A stretch of 64,000 bases of DNA from Cololabis saira. Lineage: Eukaryota; Chordata; Actinopteri; Beloniformes; Belonidae. The notes under the pieces are model-generated. The model worked only from the letters and a program-made list of their open reading frames with translations. It did not search any database and was not told where the DNA came from. Where the stretch lies: NCBI RefSeq assembly GCF_033807715.1, contig NC_084599.1, forward strand, positions 32,154,160 to 32,218,159, read 5' to 3'. Numbering within the stretch: the first letter of the stretch is position 1; every line of letters begins with the position of its first letter. This document shows, piece after piece, positions 11,133 through 24,100 of this stretch. A program made the position numbers and the translations under genes.

Positions 11133-14100
11133 TAATGAAATGAATAATACATATCATTTTGTATACCAAGTACGTAGAGGTGCACTAAATAAAAACCCAA
11201 ACATATGTAGCTTAATAAAACAAAATAAAATTCAATAGACTGATATGTTCATTTTAATACCTTTTATTAAAATTGCGACGGCTCTGATGTACAGACAGAG
11301 CAGCAGCTGCTTCTGGGGCTCCAGTAAAAACATGAAGCTCCACTTTATATTCAGACAAACTAATATGGAAGCTACAACTGTTAGATTTCATCTATTAAAC
11401 CAACATTTATCTTCCTAAATTATTTATTTCAGCCAGCGACAATTCTCCACAGAACTGCAGGTCAGTTCATTGGATCAGTTTCTCCCCGGGACGACAGCGC
11501 GGTTTTACCCGGCGATCACGCCTCTCCCCCCGGCCGTGAGCTAATGCTGCTCCCCGCGGCCGCCGGCTCTTCTCATCCCCGAAAACGTCGGAGCAAATTT
11601 CTCAACAGGCGTTATTTGGATAAACTGAGGCCAGGTTGGGGATCTTAAGGGGGACTTTGGCATCTGAAAAAATATTAAAACTTAATAAAGTGGCATATTA
11701 ACAGCGCTACAGCGGAAATTAAAACAGCTTTTAGCCTGCTTTTAGCTCTCGGCTCCCGCTGTCGTTTTGGTGCGAAATGCATCCTGGGATACTTGGCTGC
11801 TACTGCTGAACGGTCTGCTGGAGCGGCTGCTGAATTGATTGAGTGATTTCAAAAACAGCCATATTTTAAGAAGTTCTTAAGTAGAAAAATAAGAAATTCG
11901 TAAGAAATGACAGTTCTTAAGATGGTTCTTAAGAAAATATTGAGGAATTGCACTTAAGAACTTTCTTACGAACTTCTTAATTTTAGATCTTAAGACATTT
12001 CTTAAGATTTTCTTAAGAAGATATTGGAGAATCCGGCCCCAGGCAGCTTTCGATAGCAGGTGGTACCGACGGATTTTGGTCGGTGCCATAAAAGAACCGA
12101 AGTTGGGCACACAGCCCTAGAGGAGTGTGGTGCAGATCAATGGCCAACCCTTGGTGACAGTTGTGTTGACTGCAGTCCTGCTAAAGTGGTGGATAAATGC
12201 TCCTGTAAAGAGGATCAATGGAAAAGTAGGGAAGACAAAAGGACTAACTGTTACAGTACTGACCTCCGATTTAACTGGACCACCAACACGTGTTTGGTGT
12301 AAAACGCAAGAGATATTTCTTTTGGCATCTGCTGTCATGCTCTCTTTTTCAACAACGTAGCTTGCTATGAGGGTGGCACCATTTTTTAATAAAGAGAACA
12401 TCAATGTGGCGTTTCATGTGGCATTCATTTGCCAGGTATTTTATTTGGAAATCCTGCAATGAGGCATTTATGATGCCATCATTGGTGAAAGCTAACCAGC
12501 TAAACCTGGTTAGACCTGTAAAACGATGCATGCTGGGATCAGAGGCTTGCCTTGCTGTGGTGAACTCCCCCTCTATACATCAGGGGCTGTCAGGGCTTTG
12601 GCCCGTCTGGGAGTGAGTCTATTTAACTCCCCTAACATCTGCAGAGAAGGGAGACCCAATAAAGGCCAGTGGAAGTTTACTGTCAGCTCTTTGTCCTCTC
12701 ATTGACTCGTGGACTTGAATCAACCTTTTACTTTGGTCTGCAGTGACCAACTGACTCCGACTACTAATGGAGCGAGTGAGCTGCCAAACCCGTGCCGACT
12801 CTTATCAGAGAATCTGCTTGTACAAAATTAGATATACTGTATATTCCTTCCCTGCCATCAATCGTTTACCGTTTCAAGCCTTGACAAGTGAATCCTGCTC
12901 AGGTAATTGTTGTGGTTTGCCAGGTGGAGATGACAGGACAAGCTCACCAAGACTTTTTTCCTAATGAAGGAAGTGTGATCTGAGCGCAGGTACTAAAGCT
13001 AAAGCAGAGCCAGCAGGAGCAGATATTGGCAGCAGATCAGTTACTTTTTGTGTCCAGGAATTTCTTTTTTCCATCGTAGAAAGCATGCAGAAACAAAACC
13101 CCTCAATAGCAAGAGACAATTCATTTCCTTGAAAGACACGTCAGGTGGTTGTTTGCAGGAGAACAGTTCAAGTCTTTGTGTGCAGTCTGTTTGGTCTTCA
13201 AAGGAAGCAACGTTGGTAGAGTTGTGCAGATTGTTGTGCAGATTGTTGCTTCAATTGTTGTGATCGGTCATCAAGCAATAGTCAGCGATATGATCAGTAT
13301 CAGTCCTTCTACTGTATTCATTTGACGTCAATTTTCTTTATTTGTACATTTCTCATTCAGAATAAGTCATCAATGCACTTTACACAGAAGCTGTAACAAG
13401 TGTTTGTTGAGTTTTGTATCCTTTTTCAATTTCTTTGGTAAGCAAATGAAGAGAAATTGAATTATTACTTTGGAGAGATGTACGTGCGTCAGTATTTTTC
13501 CAGTCAGTAAATGTGATGATGGAGTCACCTTGAAGCCTGTGAGGAAGTACTGAAAGCCAAAAATAGCATTTTTTTACAGCCCGTAAGGTAAAAATAGCAC
13601 ACGAAGGAGCAAAAAACTTGGCATTTAAAGCAAAAAAACAAAACACAACAAAAACAAAATGAACTCAGTAGCCGGTGAGGACAAGTTCAGTTTAATTTGA
13701 TTTAAGTGTTTCTTTGAAAAATCAAAAGGAATCTGCCAAAATTGGAATCGAGAGGTCCGACTTTTAAGAAAGACAAAAAGCAGATGGTGCATAAAAACAT
13801 TTCTTTCCTCGTTTTTCTTCAGTATAAATGTGGCTCTCGGGATCCATTTGACATGGGTTTTTTTTGTACGTCGGTCTACTTGTTTTCCTCATGTTTTGAA
13901 TTGCACTTCTGACTTCAGTTCGTCTGAGTCACGGTTTTTCCAAAAGAGGCCTGAAACAGTAGGCGAACGCCCCACCGTGAAGCTCCATACGTCTCAAGTT
14001 TCTGAATACCGACCCTGTGCCGAGCACTTCCAAAGAATCAGCCGCTGTGTTGAAAAGCAGAGGGAGTGAAATAGGATGGGTCAGTCAAGGTTAGTCCAGC

Positions 14101-15055
14101 CACGCTTGTTTAGATGCTCCATCATGTCCTTGCAGATGAGTCAAGCTTGTTTTTGACAGCAAAGAAGAGCAGCTGCTGGCATTTTACAACACAAATCAGC
14201 AACAATTTCATCAGTGCCAAGTACTTTCCTTTTTATACATGTGCATGTACGGTATATCGCAGGATTTTGGGTGGATGAACGACTTTTGGTGCTTTGTAAC
14301 CAGCTTATGACTCAGTTGCATAATGTGAAAGCAACCACTTGCAAAGTTACTTCCCGACAGACATCACAGACGAGCAGATAATAGTGGTTCCCTTCTCCTT
14401 CATGAGGACTGTGACTGTGACTAAAGGCACTTTTCTCCTTCTCACCAAACTTTAGAGGGCACCTTGCCTGTTCTCCTGCCTCTTGGTGCGCTTCTCGGTT
14501 GAATGAACCATTGTTGGAGATCCAAGCTAATTTCCAAGGGGGGAAAGGAAAGACCTGTTACTGCTGGAATGATTCACTGCAGAGGGGAATTTTAAGTTGT
14601 GATTATTTATAGTCCTGACATGACACCCACTCCCCACATAGTGGTATTTCCCTTAGTCAACAGAGCACTGTTTGGGAAGCTTTGTCCCTTTTTCTTTTTT
14701 TCTAGGAGTCTTTTCCATTAACTGCTAGGACTGAGAACCATGTCACAGTGTACAATGTCTTACTTTAATGAGAAAAAATAAGGAAAAATGCGTAAATGCA
14801 GATGTAGCTGATGCTGCCAGGTAGTCTGCTTCAGCTCTGTCGGCCTCAGTCTTTTATGTTTAGAATGCTGGACGACAAAACGTGCATATTTGGTTCATAT
14901 TGTAGCGCCGGGGAAAAAAAAAATGTTTGGGAAATGTTTGTGTTTCCAGAAACTGAACCTGTTTCACTAAACGGATGCAATGAAAATGAAATGACCCAAA
15001 GCTAGAAAAGTCTTTGCGAATCAGCATCAGAGCCCCCCCTGCACACACACACACA

Positions 15056-15154
<99 letters not shown>

Positions 15155-18100
15155 TAAAAGGGAATGTTAAGTGTCATATTCAGTTTTTAGAAGCTGCCAT
15201 CAAGAATCAGATCCAACCACTCAGTGCTCCTTTTTAATGTGACTTTAATCCTCTTACAGCAGATGAATTATTGTCTTCACATATCCCTGGCTTGTTTTTC
15301 CTAAATGACTTTCTCTGGCTTTGCGGACATGTTTCTGTTCTGGGCTGTGGAATGTCACACCACCGCTCCTGATGGGGAACAGGTGACAGACACAGCTCAT
15401 GGTGTGTCGACTTACAGTAAAACCAGTCTTTTTTTTTATTCTTTTGCTTTTCCATCTCACTCGTCTTGTCTTTCCCTCCCAATTTGCGCCCCTCTTGTCC
15501 GCCTTCGATTGTATAAGCCTGCGGGGCCGCGTTAATCTGGGAAAACAAATACGTCTGTCTGTCCGCAGCGCTCTCTGAAACAGAGCCGGGCAAAGACTCC
15601 AATCTGTCCCTGCTGGGATAACCTGATGCCCCAAGGCCACGGCGAGGAGATGTCTGGTAGAAACCATGCTGTGCGATGCCATTGCACGTGGGTAATAATC
15701 ACTGGTAGTTCAGGGAGTGACAACACACTAATCAACAGGGCTCTCTTTAGTCTCACACAGCTGCGTATGAGAATAGCAGGACTACTGTCTCTTCATTGGT
15801 TTTGAACAGCTTCCACACTGTCACGCCGGTTGCCAGAACTACTTTTGAGTTGTATAATCAGCTGCTGCGGCTGATGGGTTGGATTTGGTCTGAATACGGA
15901 GAGAATGCTTTGAAGCTTTGCTGTACATCGGGATGTACTGAATATGCTGACGGGTACAGCTGGAAGGGAGACACACATGTGTTGCTGTTTTTAGATGGAT
16001 TGCAAATATTGTCCTGCTATTGAAGAATAATGATTTCCAGGAGAAAAGACCTTCAAATGAATGCTGAATGAAATGTTTTTCTTTTCTTTATTTACTTGCC
16101 TTATACTGTCATTTTCTCATCTCTTTTGGTTGGCAGTGTCATAATATGTTATATAAGGATGTATAAGATCTTATATAATATATAAGCAAACTGTATATAT
16201 AATGCCTTTTGTCTTTGCAGTAATACTTTTAGGGGTAAAAATCATCAATTTCACTTTAAACCCATCAGACTAAGACTCAAACGGGATCACCTCTGGCTTT
16301 GGAGTGCGAAATATCTGTGAAATAAGGCATAATCTTTGAATTGCATGTTGTTTGGACAGATGTGTCGGTCTGCAGGAGACAGAAAAGAAGGCTGTAATAA
16401 TTGAAAATGTGATATTTTGACAGTTGTGGTGAATAAGTAGGTGATCCATGTGCGCTCTGTTGTTCAGATCATGATATGTGAGGGCACTGTACTTACTGAT
16501 CAGACCGTTCATGCCTTTGGCTGCAGAGCTGTGGTGGCCAGTGCCCTCTAGAGGCGGGGTTAGCAGGGGTCAAAAGGGAATTTACAGTAAACGTACACTA
16601 AAATAGACCCAGGGAGCAAAGAATGTTTGGCCCAAACTCAGCCCATGTCTGCAGTTTTCTTTTGACCGCATTTGACATTGAGTGACGGCATTTACTCAGG
16701 TTGAGTAAATGCCTGTAAAACCTGAGCCCGCTCACATATTCACCACGCACGGGCCGAGTCTTCATTTTCTTTTGGAGCGTTGGCAACAACTGCGGTATCC
16801 CATGTCAAACGTAGCTTATGAAATCTGGGACACATCTGGATCATACATTACGCGCCAAAACCATGTTTGGCCCAGCTCATTAACTTTGGGATACAGTACA
16901 TCTGGCCCACATAGCACTCGCCAGTGCCGTAACCGCACCATAGGTGCTCGGAGCAGCCTGGATGAAACCCAAATCTGTCATTTATCTGGAGAATGATGTC
17001 ACGTACATTGGTCCAGATATTTCATTGTGTCATGTAAGATTGAAAGACTGCTATTTTTCAGAACAAGTTCAATTTCTCAATTGAGATTCTGTGTCTTAGG
17101 CACAAAAATGTAATTTTTATTATTATTACGATTATTTTTTTTTTAAACTGCAGTCAGAAAAAATGGAAAAGGTGTTGATCCTTTGGGGGCTTTTGGCTTT
17201 TGGGAACAAGGGATGCATGTCACAAAGTACTCTTTAAATCTCCATCCTGGAGGGCAGATGACACACTCGCCTCTCTGAACCTCGGCCGGGTTAGTGAGAT
17301 GATAAAATCCGAAGCAATGGGTGTGTGAAGCTGCAGAGCAATACCTACAGTTCTAGAAAGGTGAGGTCAGAGAGCCAGCCAAAAAGGTCGAGGAACCAAT
17401 CCGGACTACTTCTGGGGTGGTTTTTGACAGATGTTGTGCATGTGCCTTGACAAACCTGGGAAGTAAGAAGAAACAAGCATGAGGAACAGTTAGCTGTTGC
17501 TCGGTGGGTAGTATAGCAGATAAGAAGACAAAGAGGAGAAGCTAAAGCATGACAGAAGGAAATGTAAAGTGTTTGGAGGCATTGCAGGGTGCCTTTAAAA
17601 CGCTATGGAAGACATGGATCTGCAGTCTTTAAAAGATGCTTTAAAACATTTTGCTACCTTCAAAAGTCACCTTCACGTTTAAAAAAAAAAAGAAAAAGAA
17701 ATGCCTTAAATAGATGTCCGCAGGTAAACCCACCAATCACACTGACAAAACCGCCTGAACTACAGGCAGGGCTGGATTTAATTGTTATTGAGATTAGGTT
17801 AGATTGAAACAAGCAGTGCTTGAGATGAACAAATTGGTACAGAGGAACTGCAATCTCTTCATATTTAGCACGGGTCATTAAAAAAAATTATTAAAGCTAA
17901 ACTGGATATACTGACCTTCCCGTTTAGTTGGATTTGGTGTATAAAAAAAATAGTAGAAAGTAAGATTGCATTATTTTAAAATTCATCAGCACGAGAATAA
18001 CTGCAGTTTGATGCTGTTTTAAGTGTCATTTATGGACATGCATTTCCATTTTCTTATATATATATATATATTCTTATATATATATATATATATGAAACAT

Positions 18101-21100
18101 ATATATATATAAACATATATTTATATGAAACATTCATATCTTGATATGAACATACAATTGTCTTGTAATCTTTTAAATATTTTAAGGAAAATAAATCGAC
18201 TAAAATGGGAAATTATAGGTAAGGAAAAATAAATGCACATGTGAATAGGAATCTCAAAAACTGTAATTTTAAACCTTTGTGATTCTGCCCAGTGATAAAA
18301 AAAAGTAGGGGGTGTCAAATTAGTGTGTTAATTGCGATTCATTAATTACAGGCATTTTTATTTTTATTTTGCCTTTATTTTACCAGGTTAGTCCCATTGA
18401 GATCGAGGATCTCTTTTTCAAGGGAGACCTGGCCAAAAGTGGCAGCTTTTACAAGTTACAGACAAAACAACAAATCAACAACAACAGAAATAGAAGGACA
18501 ATGCAAAATATATCACAAAACAGTGCCAGTTAATAAGTTACAATACTTAAGGACAGTGACATGTACCAACAGAGTCATTTAAAAATGCATTTGTAAGAGT
18601 TTTAAAATCAGACAATGACACTAATGTGTTTAGCTTCAGGTCTTTTTGGAGGCTATTCCATATTTAGGCATATTTAGCGCGTTATGTTTTTTAATTGCTT
18701 AATCTATTTTTTACGACGGAGTATTAGGGCCAAACTAAGACAAAAAAAAATTTAAATTACGAGAATAAAGTCGTAAAATTACGAGAATAAAGTCGTACAA
18801 TTACGAGAATAAAGTCATAGCCTAATGTTGCGAGAATAAAGTCGTAATATTACGAGAATAAAGTTGTAATATTACGACTTTATTCTCGCAAAAATATGAC
18901 TTTATTCTCGTAATTTTACGACTTTATTCTCGTAATATTACAACTTTATTCTCGTAATATTACAACTTTATTTTCTATATATTATGAGTTTATTCTCGCA
19001 ACATTAGACTATGACTATATTCTCGTAATTGTACGACTTATTCTCGTAAAATTGCGACTTTATTCTCGTAATATTACGACTTTATTCCCGTAATATTACG
19101 ACTTTATTCCCGTAATATTACGACTTTATTCTCGTAATATTACGACTTTATTCCCGTAATATTACGACTTTATTCTCGTCATATTACGACTTTATTCTCA
19201 TAATATTACGACTTTATTCTTGCAACATTAAGCTATGACTTTATTCTCGTAATATTACGACTTTATTCTCGTAATTTTACGACTTTATTCTCGTAATTTC
19301 CTATTTTTTTTGTCTTAGTTTGGCCCTAATACTCCGTCGTCATTTTTTAATCTCTAACTACTTTTTCTGTTTGCGAGTTGCCTTTTATTATGAAATCTGT
19401 CTTTGTGCGGTGGGCTTCTTGTGCTTGATTGTTGCGGGTGGAAAACATTGACAGTCACACCTTGAAGTGGACGCTGATTGGCTGTCCCTGTGTGTGGGCG
19501 TGGTTAACATACGCTGGTAGACTCCAGCTGGTTATATAATACATCCATGAGCTGGACAGGTGGGGGGGAGAGGTGAAAATGGAGGAGCATGTGAAAGTTG
19601 TCTAGTGAATGGGGAATTCACATTTCAAAAATGTCCCGACGGCACCATTGATAAAGGTAGAGTGATATGTGTTGTTTTTGGACATGAATTTGCTTACCAC
19701 CGAATTTAGCAACAACGATGTTGCCGCGAGGAGAGCACCGCGCGCATGCGCACGTATGCGAACGAGAGGCTGGCAAATGTTGACAAGTGGATGTAAATGG
19801 TTAGGAATGCATCTGTTCAAGTCTGTTAAAAAAAAAAAAAAACTTTATAAAACCACTTTTTTTTGGGTTATATATTAATTTTGATCTCCCACAATAATGT
19901 AATGAATTTAAAGGAAAACACCTCAAGTTGAGGGCTTTTCTCAGCAATTATTAGGTGAGATTAAAAAAAGAGATTAATTAGAAAAAATTCATAAAGATCT
20001 TAGTTAATTTATCTAAATTTTTTTTAATCGCTTGGCGGCACTAAAACAAAATGTACATCATAAATAAGCTGAGATAATTGAACATTTGTTCATCTTTCTC
20101 AAGGCTTTAACATTGGAGATCTGGTCTTAATACTCCGAACTGCTGATTTCAGGCACCTGCATGTCGGGAGAGAAAAGCTGAGGGGGAAAGATATTTTTGA
20201 ATTAAAAGAAAACTTAACATAACTGAGGCAAAACCGCGGCATGAAACCTGTTTTTCTGTTTGCCTGACTTTCAAATCACACCCCTAGGTGCTGGCAGGAT
20301 ACAGTTGGTATGAAGTCAGACTTAGATATTGAGAAAACCTAATACGGCTTTTAGTTATTCAATTCAGTTTATTTGTAGTGTCCCAATTCACAACAAAGTT
20401 TATCCCTAGAACTGCAGTTTCTCAAGTTGGAAATCTTCAGCTTTATTTTTGGTTGTAGTGCTCCTTTTACTCCCCGTTTGTTTTGATTCCATCAGTATCT
20501 CATACCTGTATTTGCCCCTGGGGCGGCTTTTCAGCCTTTGAAACAAGAGGAATGATGTGTCATTGTCTTTAAGGAAAAAGCAGTCACATCTGTGTTGAAG
20601 GAAACAATCAAACAAACAAAACAAAACAGTTTGAAAGCAGAAAATCTTTAATTTTCTTAATAGTCTAACTGCCTAATCATTTCTAAACTTGTGTTTGTAT
20701 TGTCCCTCCAGGTGGAACCTTCTCCTGCTCCTGTCAGTATGCTCTGCAGTGCTCTCTGGAGAAGAAGAATATGTAGCTCAAGGTAAACAACAGGAATCTA
20801 ACCATAATCTTAGGCACTTTTCATTGAATTACATTTATTATATACCATATCAATGTACCAAATTATCTTTTTTTCTTTTTTTGCATATGTCCAAGTTGCT
20901 TATAGCCAGGCTGCACTTCCATTTCCTAACACAGCATCATAAAGCCTTATATATAAGGTTATATGCAAAGCTATATAAGGCCTGTTATGACATGTACAGA
21001 TGAGCAGACGACATGTTGTGCTTTTGAAATGCTCCCAGTGTAAAATAAATACTGGGGATTCACCCAGAATGCAGTAAAGTAGCATTCACAGAAATTAAGG

Positions 21101-24100
21101 AGTACAACATGAGCTTCATCTCTCACCTAGGGGTTTTGAAACTTTTACAAAGAATGATGTTGATTCCTTCATTTTTCTAGCCATTTTGTTCAAGTCTGGC
21201 CTATAATAGATTTACTATTGGCATGAATGTCTGCTGATACGAGCTTAGAGGAAAGCCTTACCACGTGCAGAACAGAATGGATCAATCTATTGTCGGCACG
21301 AGTCCTCGGAGTGAATTAGGGGAACCATTGCTGCTTGTTGATAGTTTCCAAATACACTCGAAAAAAACTCCAATCCAATTCTAAAAAGGGAATTTTTTTA
21401 ATCAAACCACATGAATATAAAAAATGTTTTTGTGTGTGTATATTTTAGCTTGTAGGAAAAGTAAAATTTTACTCAAGTTTGTCCAAAAGTTAGTATCCCC
21501 CTTTGTAATCATATGTTGTTTTTTTTTATGTGTATGAAAACAATTATACCGGTCTGACTGTAGTGGATGTTCGTATTAGGAAAAAACAACATCATATGAA
21601 CAGCATAATGGCCTATCATAGTGCCATCATTTATTTAATTAAAAATGAAGTAAAAAAATAATTATACAGACTTCACTTACTCTCATTACTTCTGAGATTT
21701 AAAAGGAAAATAGCCACCAAATGCTGCTAATTTATGAATAGCTCATCAGCAGGTGTGCAGACTTCTCTAAAAGCAGATGTTTTTAACAGTTTGCTTGTCT
21801 GGAAAATGTATGCCACGATGCCAAGAGGGTAAGACATAAGCAGGAAGAAACTGTTGCTGCACATCAGTCTGGTAAAGTTTGTAAAAGTCATTTGAAGAAG
21901 TTTAGAATTGACACATTCAAAACAGCTGGCCATCCTCTGATGAGTGGACATCCCAGCAGATTTAATCCAAGATCAGCCCAAACAATCCTCAGAAGAAAAC
22001 ACATGATAAAAACCCAAGTACTGCAACCCACAAGTCCACGACAACAAATTCAGAAGAAGACTAACAAGGACGGTTTGTTTAGGCTGGCAGGAGAAACTCG
22101 TCTCTCTAAAAAGAACAGCAAAGGAAAAATGCTACAAAAATCGAGAGTTAAGACTCGATTCGAGTTGTACGTCTGGAAAAAAACAAACCCAAAGACCTCA
22201 ATGAAGTGAAATTATTTGAAAGAAAAGACCAAAATTCCTGCACAATGATGTGAGGGTTTATAGTCTTACTGGTGCTAAATGCAGATGTACAACCTACTGA
22301 ATCAAGTAGGGTGCTTAATATTGGCCACATGAGTTTTGTTCAATGATGGCATTGTGAAAAAAATGATATGTTGTTGTTCATCTGAGGTTGTATTAGGGCT
22401 GGGCGGTATGGACCAAAAGTCATATCTCGATATTTTCTAGCTGAATGGCGATACTCGATATATATCGATATTTTTTCTGTGACATAATTGGGGTTTCCCC
22501 CAAAGCATTATAGCATAGCATCTCTGTTAGCTTCATTTATTTCTGAGGCAAACCCTTAAAAAAAACAGTCAGTTTTAATACAAAGCTTCGTGCCAAATGT
22601 CACACAGGTTCCTTTATTAACAGAGGTCTGCACAATATCAAAATGTATAAAACTAATGAAATAAAAATAACCTGCCTGCATATATAGAATAAAAATGCTT
22701 CTTGAATAAAATAAAACAAATATCCCTTTCCTGCATAACAATTAAATTAAAATACACTGTGAAATTAATACAATGTAGACAGTAACAGGCAGACTTTTCC
22801 ACTGAGGTTGACAGTTGTGCAAATAACAAAACATTTGTGATAATCTCAAATAAAACATGTAACCAGATATTGCATCTCTTTGAGCAAATCTCAAATAATT
22901 ACAACAAGTCAACTACTGTACATTTTACAGATTTTGTGCCAGGAAAACTAACCTGTCAACACTCAGGTTTCAGCACACAAAGGTACTTTTTTGCCAGCGT
23001 GAAGGGTCAGCGTTGATGTACAGTCAATTTGTCACAAAATAAGCTATATCGATATAAACGATATTATCTCGTACCATATCGTGTTTGAAAATATATCGAT
23101 ATATATTAAAATCTCGATATATCGCCCAGCCCTGGGTTGTATTTGGAAAATACTAGACTCACAATGATCTAATGATTTTTGTTATTTTTTCATACTAAAT
23201 AACATTAGAATAAAGAGGGGACACAAACTTTTGTACAACTCCAGGATCGGTTTATTTGGGTTTAATCCAGTCTTGGATGATTGATTGTAACACTGTGTCC
23301 TCTGTCCAATAGGAGTGGATATCCTCTCTCAGCTGGGCCTTACTGTTCAAAGCAGCACAGACAATCACGACGAGAGGACGGCCCTGCCTTCGTCCACTCA
23401 CACCAAAGTTCCTCTGCTTTTGAACACCCCGCTTTCTGGATATGGGGTGTTACTCGACTCAAACTCTTTTCATGAGGTCCCGGCGAGCAGTGTGTTCTCC
23501 TCAGATTTTGACAACGAGTTTTCAGTTGTGATTAGCCTGAGCTCCTGGCGAGCGAACAACGCTTTTCTTTTCAGTATCAAAGATAGCAGGGACAGACTGT
23601 GCTTCGGTATCCAGCTGCTGCCGCACAGAGTGGTGGTTTACACGTCTGACAAAGCCTCGCTCTACTTTTCCTACGACTGGCAGGATGGCCTCCAGCATCA
23701 TTTCGCTGTCGGCGTTCACGCACGCTCGGTATCCTTCTACGCGGACTGTGGAGCGGTGCAGCAGCGGGAGCAAACCCTGGGGAGATCTCAAGCACTGGGG
23801 GGATCCGGGGGTCTCTTCACTCTGGGGAGGATGAACTCAAAGGCAGCTTCATTTCATGGTCAAGTCTGCCAACTAGATATTTATCCTTCAGCTCAAGCTG
23901 CTGCGCACTACTGCAACTACCTTAAAAAACACTGCCGGCTGGCCGACACTTATCGATTGCCTTTGACGCCTCCTGGTTTGGATATTGAGGCTAATGACCC
24001 ACCTTTTAACCCTGTGACAAAGTCCCTTCTTGAAGCAGCAGCTACTCTTCATACTCCTATCGAAGCTACAGCAGCTAATGAATTTTCCCCCAGTGGTTTG

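Larger units (their letters stand above)
18306..20043. mobile_element. hAT-like element relic carrying two insertions
   Basis: The left end (TAGGGGGTGTCAAATTAG, then TTAATTGCGATTCATTAAT) and right end (TTAATCGCTTGGCGGCACTA) resemble the inverted termini of an abundant fish hAT-like family. Flanking octamers are both A-rich, so the duplication is uninformative. A LINE fragment (18352-18665) and a repeat-filled element (18713-19340) lie inside. The remaining interior has no intact transposase frame. Confidence 0.45.

Noticed and set aside
14860..15177. Minus-strand ORF rich in Val-Cys repeats
   Set aside because: It is the translation of the CA microsatellite.
18760..19300. CRISPR array
   Set aside because: Repeats are degenerate, adjacent without unique spacers, in two orientations, and lie in a vertebrate genome.
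20689..21003. 104-codon ORF starting at 20689 as a separate gene
   Set aside because: Only 20712-20782 has signal-peptide character and splice sites on both sides. The rest is intron reading.
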